Shown: piece after piece, positions 47,539 to 55,653 of the stretch
Position numbering within the stretch: position 1 is the stretch's first letter
Layout: each line of letters opens with the position of its first letter
NCBI RefSeq assembly: GCF_014197615.1
Contig: NZ_JACIFY010000020.1
Span: 1-64,000, forward strand
Direction: 5' to 3'
Source: Rhizobium esperanzae
GTDB lineage: Bacteria; Pseudomonadota; Alphaproteobacteria; Rhizobiales; Rhizobiaceae
Length of the DNA stretch: 64,000 bases
Translations under genes and position numbers: made by a program
The notes under the pieces: model-generated
Told to the model about the DNA's origin: nothing
Seen by the model: only the letters and a program-made list of their open reading frames with translations
The model's database searches: none

Positions 47539-48975
47539 TTACGAGTGGTAGGCAGCTTCGCCGTGGGTCGAAAGGTCGAGACCTTCGCGCTCGGCTTCGA
47601 CGCTGACGCGCAGGCCGACGACGACGTCGACGATCTTGTAGAGGATCGCCGAGCCGATGCCCGACCACAGGAGCGTCGTCAGCACGCCCTTGGCCTGGGC
47701 CAGTACCTGGGTTGCCGTACCGGCGTAGGAAGCAGCGAAATCGGCCGTCGAGTAATCGACGATGCCTGCACCGCCGAGTGCCGGATTGACGAGGATACCG
47801 GTGCCGAGGGCGCCGAGGATGCCGCCGACGCAATGCACGCCGAAGACGTCGAGGCTGTCGTCGTAGTTGAACTTGTTCTTCACGACGTCGACGAAGAAGT
47901 AGCAGACCGGCGAGACGATGAGGCCGAGGACGATCGAGCCCATCGGGCCGGCAAAGCCGGCTGCCGGGGTGATGGCGACGAGACCGGCAACCGCACCGGA
48001 AGCGCCACCGAGCATGGAAGCCTTGCCGCGGGCGAGGCTTTCAACGATGCACCAGGATACGGCGGCAGCGGCCGTCGCAACGAAGGTGTTGATGAAGGCA
48101 AGCGAGGCGTAGGAATTGGCTTCGAGGTTGGAGCCGGCATTGAAGCCGAACCAGCCGACCCACAGCAGCGAGGCGCCGACCATGGTCAGCGTCATCGAGT
48201 GCGGAGCCATGATTTCCTTCTTATAGCCCGTGCGCTTGCCGAGCATGATGGCGCCGACGAGGCCGGCGATACCGGCATTGATGTGAACGACCGTGCCGCC
48301 GGCGAAGTCGATTGCGCCGTAGGAGAAGATCAGGCCGGCCGGTGCGGTGTAGGAGCTCGGGCCGCCCCAGAACCAGACCATGTGCGCCATCGGGAAGTAG
48401 ATGAAGGTGACCCAGAGCACGACGAAGAGCATGACGGCCGAGAACTTCACGCGTTCGGCGAATGCGCCGACGATCAGGCCGGGCGTAATGCAGGCGAAGG
48501 TCATCTGGAAGACGATAAAGGTGTATTCCGGAATGGCGACGCCCTTCGAGAAGGTTTCGGCGAGCGACGTGGTGTTGACGCCGGCCAGGAACGCCTTGGA
48601 GAAGCCGCCGACGAAGCTGTTCAGCGATCCGCCGTCCGTGAAGGCGAGCGAATAGCCATAGGTCACCCAGAGCAGCGCCACGACGGCGGTGATCATGAAG
48701 ACCTGCATCAGCACCGAGAGCATGTTCTTGGCGCGCACGAGGCCGCCGTAGAAAAGTGCAAGACCGGGGATGGTCATCAGCAGCACGAGCGCAGAGGAGA
48801 TGAGCATCCAGGTATTGTCACCCTTGTCCATGGTGAAGGCCGGAGCAGCGGCTGCGGTAGCGGTAGCGGCGGCAGCCGGCGCGGTCTCCTGCGCGAAAGC
48901 GACAGCCGGCGCCAGAAGCGCGGCCGTTGCCGCGCCAATCAGCGCAAAGCGGGAAGAAAACTTCGAAATTGACAT
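47539..48975 (-). CDS. amtB: Ammonium transporter AmtB
   Basis: 478 aa from ATG 48975, which has AAGGAG nine bases upstream. An N-terminal signal peptide (MSISKFSSRFALIGAATAAL to about residue 29) precedes 11 membrane helices, as in other Amt proteins. The extended Ala-rich segment after the signal is variable. Conserved features include ALFYGGLVRAKNML, GAIDFAGGTVVHINAG and the second pore histidine in FGVHCVGG. It lies 25 bp after glnK, so the two form the classical nitrogen-starvation operon. Confidence 0.95.
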   Translation of the reverse strand: MSISKFSSRFALIGAATAALLAPAVAFAQETAPAAAATATAAAAPAFTMDKGDNTWMLISSALVLLMTIPGLALFYGGLVRAKNMLSVLMQVFMITAVVALLWVTYGYSLAFTDGGSLNSFVGGFSKAFLAGVNTTSLAETFSKGVAIPEYTFIVFQMTFACITPGLIVGAFAERVKFSAVMLFVVLWVTFIYFPMAHMVWFWGGPSSYTAPAGLIFSYGAIDFAGGTVVHINAGIAGLVGAIMLGKRTGYKKEIMAPHSMTLTMVGASLLWVGWFGFNAGSNLEANSYASLAFINTFVATAAAAVSWCIVESLARGKASMLGGASGAVAGLVAITPAAGFAGPMGSIVLGLIVSPVCYFFVDVVKNKFNYDDSLDVFGVHCVGGILGALGTGILVNPALGGAGIVDYSTADFAASYAGTATQVLAQAKGVLTTLLWSGIGSAILYKIVDVVVGLRVSVEAEREGLDLSTHGEAAYHS

Positions 48976-49000
48976 TGGGAAAAGCTCCTTGATCTGCCGC

Positions 49001-49339
49001 TTACAGCGCTTCTGAATCGGTTTCGCCCGTACGGATGCGCACGGCATGGTCGATCGAGTAGACGAAAATCTTGCCGTCGCCGATCTGACCGGTCTTGGCC
49101 GATGCCGCGATGGCTTCGACCGCCCTGTCGACGAGTTCCGATGCAACGGCGATTTCGATCTTGAGCTTCGGCAGGAAGCTGACCGCATATTCGGTGCCGC
49201 GATAGATTTCGGTATGACCCTTCTGGCGGCCGTAGCCCTTCACTTCGGTCACGGTCAGCCCCTGAATGCCGATCGCCGTAAGAGCTTCGCGGACCTCATC
49301 GAGCTTGAACGGCTTGATAATAGCCATCACAATTTTCAT
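49001..49339 (-). CDS. glnK: P-II family nitrogen regulatory protein GlnK
   Basis: 112 aa from ATG 49339; ATG 49351 has no spacing for its site. Trimeric PII sensor of 2-oxoglutarate and energy that blocks AmtB when nitrogen is sufficient. The T-loop holds Tyr51 (TEIYRGTEYAVSF), the uridylylation site, and the GRQKGHTE sequence of the GlnK type, while the C-terminal IRTGETDSEAL is also conserved. It is first in the operon, with a sigma-54 promoter at 49423-49440. Confidence 0.96.
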   Translation of the reverse strand: MKIVMAIIKPFKLDEVREALTAIGIQGLTVTEVKGYGRQKGHTEIYRGTEYAVSFLPKLKIEIAVASELVDRAVEAIAASAKTGQIGDGKIFVYSIDHAVRIRTGETDSEAL

Positions 49340-49422
49340 CTGGTTTCCCATCCTTCGTTATCCTCGGCACGGAGCCGACTCTCCTTGCCGCTGACGTTCC
49401 TGAACAGCGACCGGCGATATAC

Positions 49423-49440
49423 ATTCAAAGGGCGTGCCAG
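49423..49440 (-). promoter_or_regulatory. Sigma-54 promoter of glnK-amtB
   Basis: On the minus strand CTGGCACGCCCTTTGAAT matches the -24/-12 consensus TGGCAC-N5-TTGCA, with GG at -24 and TTGA at -12. Transcription would begin near 49412, leaving a leader of about 72 nt before glnK. A full NtrC site was not found; a half-site GCGCACC-like sequence is about 50 bp upstream. Confidence 0.8.
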
Positions 49441-49561
49441 ATTCGTGACGAGATATAACTTATTGAAAAGTAACACTTATATGAAAGCGCACCAATAAAC
49501 AGGCAAATGACCGGCCAATAAGCGCATAAATAATGCGCAAATTTTCAATTATGCACATTAT

Positions 49562-50446
49562 TTATTCATTTGCCTTTTTACGAATCAAACCCTCCTGCGC
49601 AACCGACGCGATCAGTTCGCCCGATCGGGTGAAGAGGGATCCGCGCGTCAGCCCTCTGGCGCCCGAGGCCGACGGGCTGTCCTGCGTATAGAGCAGCCAG
49701 TCGTCGAGCTTACAGGGCCGGTGGAACCACATGGAATGATCGAGGCTCGCCACCTGCAGGCTCTGGTCGAAGATCGACGTGCCGTGTGCATAGAGCGAGG
49801 TATCGAGCAGCGTCATGTCCGAGAGATAGGCAAGGACGGCCGCCTGATAGTGCCGGTCGTCGGGAACCGGGCCGGTGGCGCGCACCCAGACGTCCTGTTT
49901 GGGATCGAGCTTGCTGTCGGAAAAATAATGCGTCAGCGAGACCGGACGAATCTCGATCGGCCGCTCGCGCTGCCAGTATTTTCGGATCGCCTCCGGCGCA
50001 TGCGTCAGGTACTGCTCCTTGATCTGCTGTTCGCCGAGCAGCGCCTCCGGCATCCGGACGTCGGGTATTGCGATCTGGTGGTCGAAGCCCGGCTCCTCGA
50101 CCTGGAAGGAGGCCGACAGCGTGAAGATCGCCCGGCCGTGCTGGATGGCGACGATACGTCGCGTATTGAAGCTCGATCCGTCGCGGATGCGCTCCGCTTG
50201 ATAGATGATCGGCACCGAGGGGTCGCCGGGGCGCATGAAATAGGCATGCAGCGAATGGACGAAGCGCGCGCCCTCGATGGTGCGCTGCGCCGCCATCAGC
50301 GCCTGGCCGATGACTTGGCCGCCGAACACCCGCTGCCAGCCGGCCTGCGGGCTGCGCCCACGGAAGATATCCACCTCGATCGGCTCCAGGTCGAGCGTCG
50401 AAAGCAGCGTCTCCATTGCCGAAGGCCCTGATGTCTCGCGCGTCAT
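49562..50446 (-). CDS. tesB: Acyl-CoA thioesterase II
   Basis: 294 aa from ATG 50446, with GGGAGG seven bases upstream. Two hotdog domains: the first spans about residues 5-115 (FGGQVIGQALMAAQRT), the second ends with LDHSMWFHRPCKLDDW, the catalytic region containing Asp (SLDHS) and the conserved Ser/Thr downstream. It hydrolyses medium- and long-chain acyl-CoA; its physiological role in bacteria is unclear. Divergent from the UbiH-type hydroxylase gene, with an 84-bp gap. Confidence 0.94.
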   Translation of the reverse strand: MTRETSGPSAMETLLSTLDLEPIEVDIFRGRSPQAGWQRVFGGQVIGQALMAAQRTIEGARFVHSLHAYFMRPGDPSVPIIYQAERIRDGSSFNTRRIVAIQHGRAIFTLSASFQVEEPGFDHQIAIPDVRMPEALLGEQQIKEQYLTHAPEAIRKYWQRERPIEIRPVSLTHYFSDSKLDPKQDVWVRATGPVPDDRHYQAAVLAYLSDMTLLDTSLYAHGTSIFDQSLQVASLDHSMWFHRPCKLDDWLLYTQDSPSASGARGLTRGSLFTRSGELIASVAQEGLIRKKANE

Positions 50447-50530
50447 TTTGTATGCCTCCCGGCGGTAGGAAGTGAAGTTGCGATGATCTATATAGATCAC
50501 ATCTGAGACTGAAAGTACGGGAGCGGCGCG

Positions 50531-51745
50531 ATGCTTGATATGCTGGTTGTGGGCGGGGGTTATGTCGGCCTTTCCGCCGCTGTCGCGGTCAAACAGGCAG
50601 CACCGCATCTGAATGTCGCCGTCGTCGAGGCGGCTCCCGAGCATGTCTGGAAAAACGATACGCGCGCTTCGGCCGTCATCGCCGCCGCGGCGAAGATGCT
50701 CGAGGTCTTCGGCATCTGGGACGAGATCGAGCCGGAAGCCCAGCCGATCACCAAGATGATCGTCACCGATTCCAGGACCTCCGATCCGGTTCGCCCGGTG
50801 TTTCTGACCTTCGACGGCGAAGTGGCCGAAGGCCGGCCCTTCGCCCACATGATCCCGAACGTGGCAATGGTGGCGGCACTGCGCGGCCTCTGCGCGCGGC
50901 TCGGCATCGACATCCGCCACGGGCTCGGCGCCACCGAACTGCAGACCCACGACAGCCATGTCACGGTCACGCTGTCGGACGGCAGCCCATTGGAGAGCCG
51001 GCTGCTGGTTGCCTGCGACGGCGTGCGCTCGAAGCTGCGCGATCTTGCCGGCATCAAGACCGTCACCTGGGACTACGGCCAGTCCGGCATCGTTGCCACG
51101 GTCGAACATGAGCGGCCGCATGAAGGCTGCGCCGAGGAGCATTTTCTGCCGGCCGGCCCTTTCGCCATCCTGCCGCTCAAGAATAATCGTTCATCGCTGG
51201 TCTGGACGGAACGGACGCATGATGCCGACCGGCTGGTCGCCGCCGACGATCTGGTGTTCGAGGAGGAATTGGAACGCCGCTTCGGCCATAAGCTCGGAGC
51301 GCTGAAGGTTATCGGCGACAAGCGCGCCTTCCCGCTTGGCCTGACGCTCGCCCGCGCCTTCGTCGCGCCGCGTTTTGCATTGGCCGGCGACGCCGCCCAC
51401 GGCATTCACCCGATTTCCGGCCAGGGCCTCAATCTCGGCTTCAAGGATGTGGCGGCACTCGCCGAAACGATTGTCGAGGCCGATCGCCTCGGCCTCGATA
51501 TCGGCTCGATCAACATTCTCGAGCGTTACCAGACCTGGCGGCGCTTCGACACCTTCCGCATGGGCATGACGACCGATGTGCTGAACCGGCTCTTCTCCAA
51601 CGACGCAACGCCGATCCGCATCGCCCGCGACGTCGGCCTCGGCATCGTCGACCGGCTGCCGCGCCTCAAATCCTTCTTCATCGGCCAGGCCGCCGGAACG
51701 ACGGCGAAGGACAATCCGCGGCTGCTCGCCGGCCAGACGATTTAA
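50531..51745 (+). CDS. UbiH/UbiF/COQ6-type FAD-dependent hydroxylase
   Basis: 404 aa. N-terminal FAD motif GGGYVGLSAA (Gly8-Gly10), central RASAV/ACDGVRSKLR (the DG motif that binds FAD and NADH), and the C-terminal GDAAHGIHPISGQGLNLGFKD motif that is diagnostic of ubiquinone hydroxylases. Rhizobia use UbiL/UbiM-like enzymes for several ring positions; which one this is cannot be told. ATG 50531 opens with MLDMLVVGGGY. It is monocistronic and faces the Trm112 gene. Confidence 0.9.
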   Translation: MLDMLVVGGGYVGLSAAVAVKQAAPHLNVAVVEAAPEHVWKNDTRASAVIAAAAKMLEVFGIWDEIEPEAQPITKMIVTDSRTSDPVRPVFLTFDGEVAEGRPFAHMIPNVAMVAALRGLCARLGIDIRHGLGATELQTHDSHVTVTLSDGSPLESRLLVACDGVRSKLRDLAGIKTVTWDYGQSGIVATVEHERPHEGCAEEHFLPAGPFAILPLKNNRSSLVWTERTHDADRLVAADDLVFEEELERRFGHKLGALKVIGDKRAFPLGLTLARAFVAPRFALAGDAAHGIHPISGQGLNLGFKDVAALAETIVEADRLGLDIGSINILERYQTWRRFDTFRMGMTTDVLNRLFSNDATPIRIARDVGLGIVDRLPRLKSFFIGQAAGTTAKDNPRLLAGQTI

Positions 51746-51761
51746 AGGCGGTCTAAAAGCG

Positions 51762-51950
51762 TTATTCGTCGAGGCGGCGGGCTTCGGACACCAGCATGAT
51801 CGGAATGCCGTCGCGGATCGGATAGGCGAGCTGCGCCTTTTCCGAAACGAGTTCATTGTGTTCGCGATCATAGGAAAGCCGCCCCTTGGAGAGCGGGCAG
51901 ACCAGGAGTTCGAGCAGTTTCGGATCGACGCGGCTGAGTTTTTCGTCCAT
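51762..51950 (-). CDS. Trm112 family protein (DUF343)
   Basis: 62 aa, the size of bacterial Trm112-like proteins. LLVCPLSKGRLSYDREHNEL and the C-terminal YPIRDGIPIML are conserved; the zinc-binding cysteines of the family are reduced to one Cys (LLVCP) here, as is common in this bacterial subgroup. Function is unknown, perhaps a methyltransferase activator. It starts 9 bp after the stop of the LON-domain gene. Confidence 0.9.
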   Translation of the reverse strand: MDEKLSRVDPKLLELLVCPLSKGRLSYDREHNELVSEKAQLAYPIRDGIPIMLVSEARRLDE

Positions 51951-51959
51951 GGCCGAAAC

Positions 51960-52631
51960 CTACTGCAGAACCGTGTCGGAGTCACCGAAGACCCGCGCCA
52001 GCACGATCTCGGTAATGGCGATCAGCGTTTCGGCCCGCGTCTTCAGGTCGGGCGCCTCCAGCAGCGCCTGCTTTTCAGCCGGTCCGAACGGCGACATCAT
52101 CGCCAGTGAATTGACGAGCGTCAGATTGCTCGCCCGCTCGACGCTCTCCCAGTCGGCTTCCAGCTTATTGGCGTCGAGATAGGCCTTGAAGGCGGTCAGA
52201 AGAGCGGCGCGATCGACCGCCTCCTCCTCGTTCGCGGACGAGAGATCGGCGATAAAAGGGGCGATACGGAAGGTGCGGAAGGGATCGCTGGTCGCCTTCT
52301 CCTCCAGCAGCCGAAAGCGGCAAACGCCGGTCAGTGAGACGATATAGCGCCCGTCGCCCGTCTCGGCGAAGGAGGTGATGCGGCCAAGGCAGCCGACGGC
52401 GGCAAGGTGAGGATCGCCGCCCTTGTCCTCATGTTCGCCGAGCGCCGGCTGCACCATGCCGATCAGCCGGTTTCCCGTCAGCGCCGCATCCAGCATCGCC
52501 AGATAACGCGGCTCGAAAATATTGAGTGGAAGCTGCCCGGCCGGCAGAAGCAGAGCACCGGTCAGCGGAAAGACGGCGATCGTATCAGGCAAATCGCCCG
52601 GCTTCAGGTATCTGGCATTACCGACTTGCAT
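51960..52631 (-). CDS. LON peptidase substrate-binding-domain protein
   Basis: 223 aa from ATG 52631, with GGGA eight bases upstream; a start at 52646 is possible. It carries only the Lon N-domain: IAVFPLTGALLLPAGQLPLNIFEPRY at residues about 16-41, then GCLGRITSFAE and a helical C-terminus. It has no ATPase or protease part. These single-domain proteins are widespread and uncharacterised. Middle of the minus-strand group. Confidence 0.88.
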   Translation of the reverse strand: MQVGNARYLKPGDLPDTIAVFPLTGALLLPAGQLPLNIFEPRYLAMLDAALTGNRLIGMVQPALGEHEDKGGDPHLAAVGCLGRITSFAETGDGRYIVSLTGVCRFRLLEEKATSDPFRTFRIAPFIADLSSANEEEAVDRAALLTAFKAYLDANKLEADWESVERASNLTLVNSLAMMSPFGPAEKQALLEAPDLKTRAETLIAITEIVLARVFGDSDTVLQ

Positions 52632-52722
52632 GAAATCGTCCCGCATTCTTGTAAACGGGCATGCCCGTTCTGACGAGAATGTGGTGCCCCCGCCCAAAAA
52701 CGCAAGGGCATATCTGCTAAAC

Positions 52723-53697
52723 TTAGGAGAACAGCATCGCCGAAAGCTTGCGCCGGGCCGCAACCGTCGCCGGATCCTTGAAGCCCCAGACCTCGAAGAA
52801 CTGCAGCAGCTGGCGGCGGGCGCCGTCATCGTCGAAGGTTCGGTCCTTGCGCATGATCGACAGCAGGTGCTCGGCCGCTTCGTCGCGCCGGCCTTCGACA
52901 TTGAGGATCTTGGCGAGTTTCAGCCGCGCCTCGTGGTCGTCGGGATTGGCAGCCAGCTCGCGTTCGAGCGCGATGGGATCGCCGAGCTTGCGCGCTTCCT
53001 CGATCTGCTCGAGCTTTTTCAGCACCGCCTGGATGCCGGCGTCTTTCGCCAGCGCCTCCGGCAGATCGGCCAGCGTTTCGCGCGCCCGCGCGTGCTGGTT
53101 TGCGGCAATCATGCATTCCGCCATGCCGGCAATCGCCTTGGCATTTTCGGGATCGGCCTGCATTACGGCGGCGTAGAGCTGCGCAGCCTCATTGATATTG
53201 CCGGCGGCCAGCAATTCCGTCGCTTCGCCGAGCACGGCCTCGATTTCGGCCGCCTCGTCGGCGCCGGCCGGGCCGGCGATCCGATCGATGAACTGATTGA
53301 TCTGGCTTTCCGGCACCGCGCCCATGAAGCCGTCGGCGGGGCGGCCGTTGACGAAGGCGATGACGGCGGGGATGGACTGGATGCCGAGCTGGCCGGCGAT
53401 CGAGGGATGGTCGTCGATGTTCATCTTGACCAGCTTGACGCGGCCCTTGGCGTCGTTGACCACTTTTTCCAAGACCGGCGTCAGCTGCTTGCACGGGCCG
53501 CACCAGGGCGCCCAGAAATCAACCAGCACCGGCTGCCTGCGCGATTCCTCGATGACGTCCTTGCCGAAATTCGCGGTCGTCGTGTCGGTGATGTAGCTGC
53601 CGGCCGCAGGTGCCGATTCCGGCTGGGCGCCGAAGCTTGCCGTTGCCGACATCTGATTTCCGAAGGAACCGTTATAGGGGTTGTCGCTGCCGCTCAT
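52723..53697 (-). CDS. YbbN/CnoX-type thioredoxin with TPR-like C-terminus
   Basis: 324 aa. After a disordered N-terminus (1-35), a thioredoxin domain carries the redox site WCGPC (Cys66, Cys69), unlike the SxxC of E. coli CnoX, so this member should be redox-active. Residues about 165-324 form TPR-like helices (ALGEATELLAAGNINEAAQLY, DPENAKAIAGMAECM and KILNVEGRRDEAAEHLL). A holdase or chaperone-helper role is inferred from the family. First in the group with the LON-domain and Trm112 genes. Confidence 0.92.
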   Translation of the reverse strand: MSGSDNPYNGSFGNQMSATASFGAQPESAPAAGSYITDTTTANFGKDVIEESRRQPVLVDFWAPWCGPCKQLTPVLEKVVNDAKGRVKLVKMNIDDHPSIAGQLGIQSIPAVIAFVNGRPADGFMGAVPESQINQFIDRIAGPAGADEAAEIEAVLGEATELLAAGNINEAAQLYAAVMQADPENAKAIAGMAECMIAANQHARARETLADLPEALAKDAGIQAVLKKLEQIEEARKLGDPIALERELAANPDDHEARLKLAKILNVEGRRDEAAEHLLSIMRKDRTFDDDGARRQLLQFFEVWGFKDPATVAARRKLSAMLFS

Positions 53698-53752
53698 AGG
53701 TATCTCCCGCCCGCCGATCCAGCCGGCATCATTGTAGCGCTAAAATCGTATG

Positions 53753-54262
53753 TCAGGACGTCACTTTCAAGACAAGCGGCTTGTGTCCGGTCGCTTCCAT
53801 GAAACGGATGAGATCGCCGCTCGCGATCGAGGTCGTCGCATCGTTGGAGAGCGGATGGCAGTTGACGATCTCTTCGCGCATCAGATCGGCATCGATCACG
53901 AAGGTGACGCTCCCTGCCGTATCGTTGATCGCGCCGAAGGCGGTGACCGCGCCCGGAATGACACCGAGATAGTCCATCAGCTTTTCTGCCCTGCCGAAGG
54001 AGACCCGGCCGGTCCCGCCGATCAAATTATGCACCTGCTTGAGGTCGACCTCGGCATGTTCCTCCACGGTCAGCAGAAAGTACCTGTCCTTCTTATCCTT
54101 GATGAAGAGGTTCTTGGTGTGGCCGCCGGGGATCTCGTCGCGCAGCGCAACCGATTCGGCCACGGTGAAGACAGGCGCATGATCGACCGTCTTATGGGCG
54201 ATGCCGAGCCCGTCGAGGAAGGCGAACAGTTCTTCTTTTGTCTTGGGGGTGTTTTCAGGCAT
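53753..54262 (-). CDS. YbaK/ProX-type aminoacyl-tRNA deacylase
   Basis: 169 aa from ATG 54262; ATG 54274 would add four residues. The domain hydrolyses mischarged tRNA, for ProX-type proteins Ala-tRNA(Pro). The conserved GGHTKNLFIKDKKDRYFLL stretch and the SFGRAEKLMDYLGVIPGAVTAFG loop are complete. It lies 55 bp upstream of the thioredoxin gene on the same strand and may share its transcript. Confidence 0.92.
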   Translation of the reverse strand: MPENTPKTKEELFAFLDGLGIAHKTVDHAPVFTVAESVALRDEIPGGHTKNLFIKDKKDRYFLLTVEEHAEVDLKQVHNLIGGTGRVSFGRAEKLMDYLGVIPGAVTAFGAINDTAGSVTFVIDADLMREEIVNCHPLSNDATTSIASGDLIRFMEATGHKPLVLKVTS

Positions 54263-54425
54263 CGGGCAATCCATTGGTAGTGAGGAAAAGTCGAGATGCC
54301 CTGATTAAGTCCACCCACATCATTTGGCAATCTTCGCCACCGACGCTCAACCCCTGCATTTGCGGCCTTTCCGCCTGCCTCATGCGAGCTTGCGAATTTT
54401 TCTTCGCCTCTTCGTCATTTCCCTG

Positions 54426-54454
54426 TTGCATTTGAAAATCCGTTAGGCCATATA
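54426..54454 (+). promoter_or_regulatory. Predicted promoter of tRNA-Gly
   Basis: TTGCAT (54426-54431) and CATATA (54449-54454) are separated by 17 bases, close to the rhizobial CTTGAC/CTATAT consensus. Transcription would begin near 54461, 56 bases before the tRNA. Confidence 0.5.
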
Positions 54455-54516
54455 GCGCCCGTCGCCGCAAGGTGGCGCCCACGGTCCAACGACTACCCCG
54501 GACCGATGCGGATTGA

Positions 54517-54591
54517 GCGGGTGTAGCTCAGGGGTAGAGCACAACCTTGCCAAGGTTGGGGTCGAGGGTTCGAATCCCTTCGCCCGCTCCA
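54517..54591 (+). tRNA. tRNA-Gly(GCC)
   Basis: Cloverleaf: acceptor GCGGGTG/CGCCCGC with one G-U pair, D arm TAGCTCAGGGGTAGAGC, anticodon stem CAACC-TTGCCAA-GGTTG with anticodon GCC, T arm GAGGG-TTCGAAT-CCCTT, and the CCA end encoded in the DNA (54589-54591). It is followed by GTTTTTCC, possibly part of its terminator. tRNA-Gly genes are common integration sites; no integrase or direct repeat of its 3' end was found in this window. Confidence 0.97.
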
Positions 54592-54904
54592 GTTTTTCCA
54601 TCAATACCGAGTAGCGGAACGTTACCAGACATGGGTAACAACCCAGTGCCGAACGGGTTGTTGATCGATGCAGCGCCGGTCTCCGTCCAGACGACGTTCC
54701 TTCGGCCGTCTCGGGCTCATGTGACGCCCTCAATCGCTCCTTGTCGCGCCATCAGTCACCGTTTTCCCAACAATTTTGCCGCGTCCGATTGATTCTGCTC
54801 AATGCAAAGCGTGGTGGTATCCGACTAGGCTCTCTGCGTTTGTCGAAAAGCGCAGACGTCGAGAGTGACGGCATCTGAGGAGATGCAGCCGGAGTTGGAT
54901 CAAC
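54592..54904. other. Regulatory region upstream of the CBS gene
   Basis: 313 bases without a gene. It holds an FNR/FixK-type box at 54789-54802; the other parts are GC-rich with no gene-like frame. GGAGATGC and GGAG-like stretches precede the start at 54905. Confidence 0.5.
54789..54802 (+). promoter_or_regulatory. FNR/FixK-type anaerobox
   Basis: TTGATTCTGCTCAA matches TTGA-N6-TCAA, the half-site pair of FNR/FixK family regulators (full TTGAT-N4-ATCAA with one mismatch). Its centre is about 110 bp before the CBS gene, which would place an activated start near 54837. Confidence 0.65.
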
Positions 54905-55576
54905 ATGCTCGTCAAAGACGTAATGACGACGATGGTCGTCACACTATCGCCTGATAACAGCGTTCGGCATGCAGCCAGGCTCATGGCCGACCAGCAGGTA
55001 AGCGGCGTCCCGGTTGTCGACGATAACGGGCGCTTGCTGGGCGTCATCAGCGAGGGCGATCTGATCCGTCGAACGGAACTGTCGAGCGGCGCATTCGTTC
55101 TGAAGGCGGATATGGAGCTTGGACCGGACGAGAGAGCGAATGCTTTTGTAAAACGATGTGCGTGGAGAGTGGGCGACGTCATGACCCCCGATCCCCTGAC
55201 GATCGACGAAGATGCTGCCCTTTCCCGCGTCGCCGAACTCATGCAGGAGCGTGGCATCAAGCGCATTCCTGTGCTGCGGGACGGCAAGCTCGTCGGCATC
55301 GTCAGCCGCGCCGACCTTCTGCAGGTAATTTACTCGGCCAAACCGGACGACACCGCAGCCGGTGACGAAGCCATTCGACGCAGTATTCTTGTTCGGCTCG
55401 GTGAAAATACCGGTCTTGAACGATTGGATGTGTCGGTCACGGTCACAGAAGGGATCGTGCATTTCTGGGGCAACGTCGAGACGGCCGCTTGCCGCAGGGC
55501 CGCGCGGATTTTAGCGGAAGGCGTCCACGGTGTCCGCGGCGTGGTGGAGCATTTCCCGGAATCCCCTCCTCCGTAG
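54905..55576 (+). CDS. CBS-domain protein with C-terminal BON domain
   Basis: 223 aa. Two CBS motifs (about 1-60, MLVKDVMTTMVVTLSPDNSV; and 95-150, VGDVMTPDPLTIDEDAALS) form a nucleotide-sensing module, and residues about 165-220 form a BON domain (VSVTVTEGIVHFWGNVETAA), which may bind membranes. Such CBS-BON proteins in rhizobia are often induced in low oxygen. The anaerobox upstream supports this, as inference. The phosphoketolase gene follows by 77 bp. Confidence 0.9.
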   Translation: MLVKDVMTTMVVTLSPDNSVRHAARLMADQQVSGVPVVDDNGRLLGVISEGDLIRRTELSSGAFVLKADMELGPDERANAFVKRCAWRVGDVMTPDPLTIDEDAALSRVAELMQERGIKRIPVLRDGKLVGIVSRADLLQVIYSAKPDDTAAGDEAIRRSILVRLGENTGLERLDVSVTVTEGIVHFWGNVETAACRRAARILAEGVHGVRGVVEHFPESPPP

Positions 55577-55653
55577 CGCCGACATGAGACTGCGCCGGCC
55601 TTCATGAATCGAGCCGGCAAGATTCGGCAATGTCATTTTGATTGGAGACTCCG

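Noticed and set aside
49441..49510. NtrC enhancer upstream of glnK
   Set aside because: Only a half-site-like sequence; no full inverted pair TGCACC/GGTGCA found.
54592..54780. Phage or integrase remnant after tRNA-Gly
   Set aside because: No integrase motif and no duplicate of the tRNA 3' end in the visible sequence.
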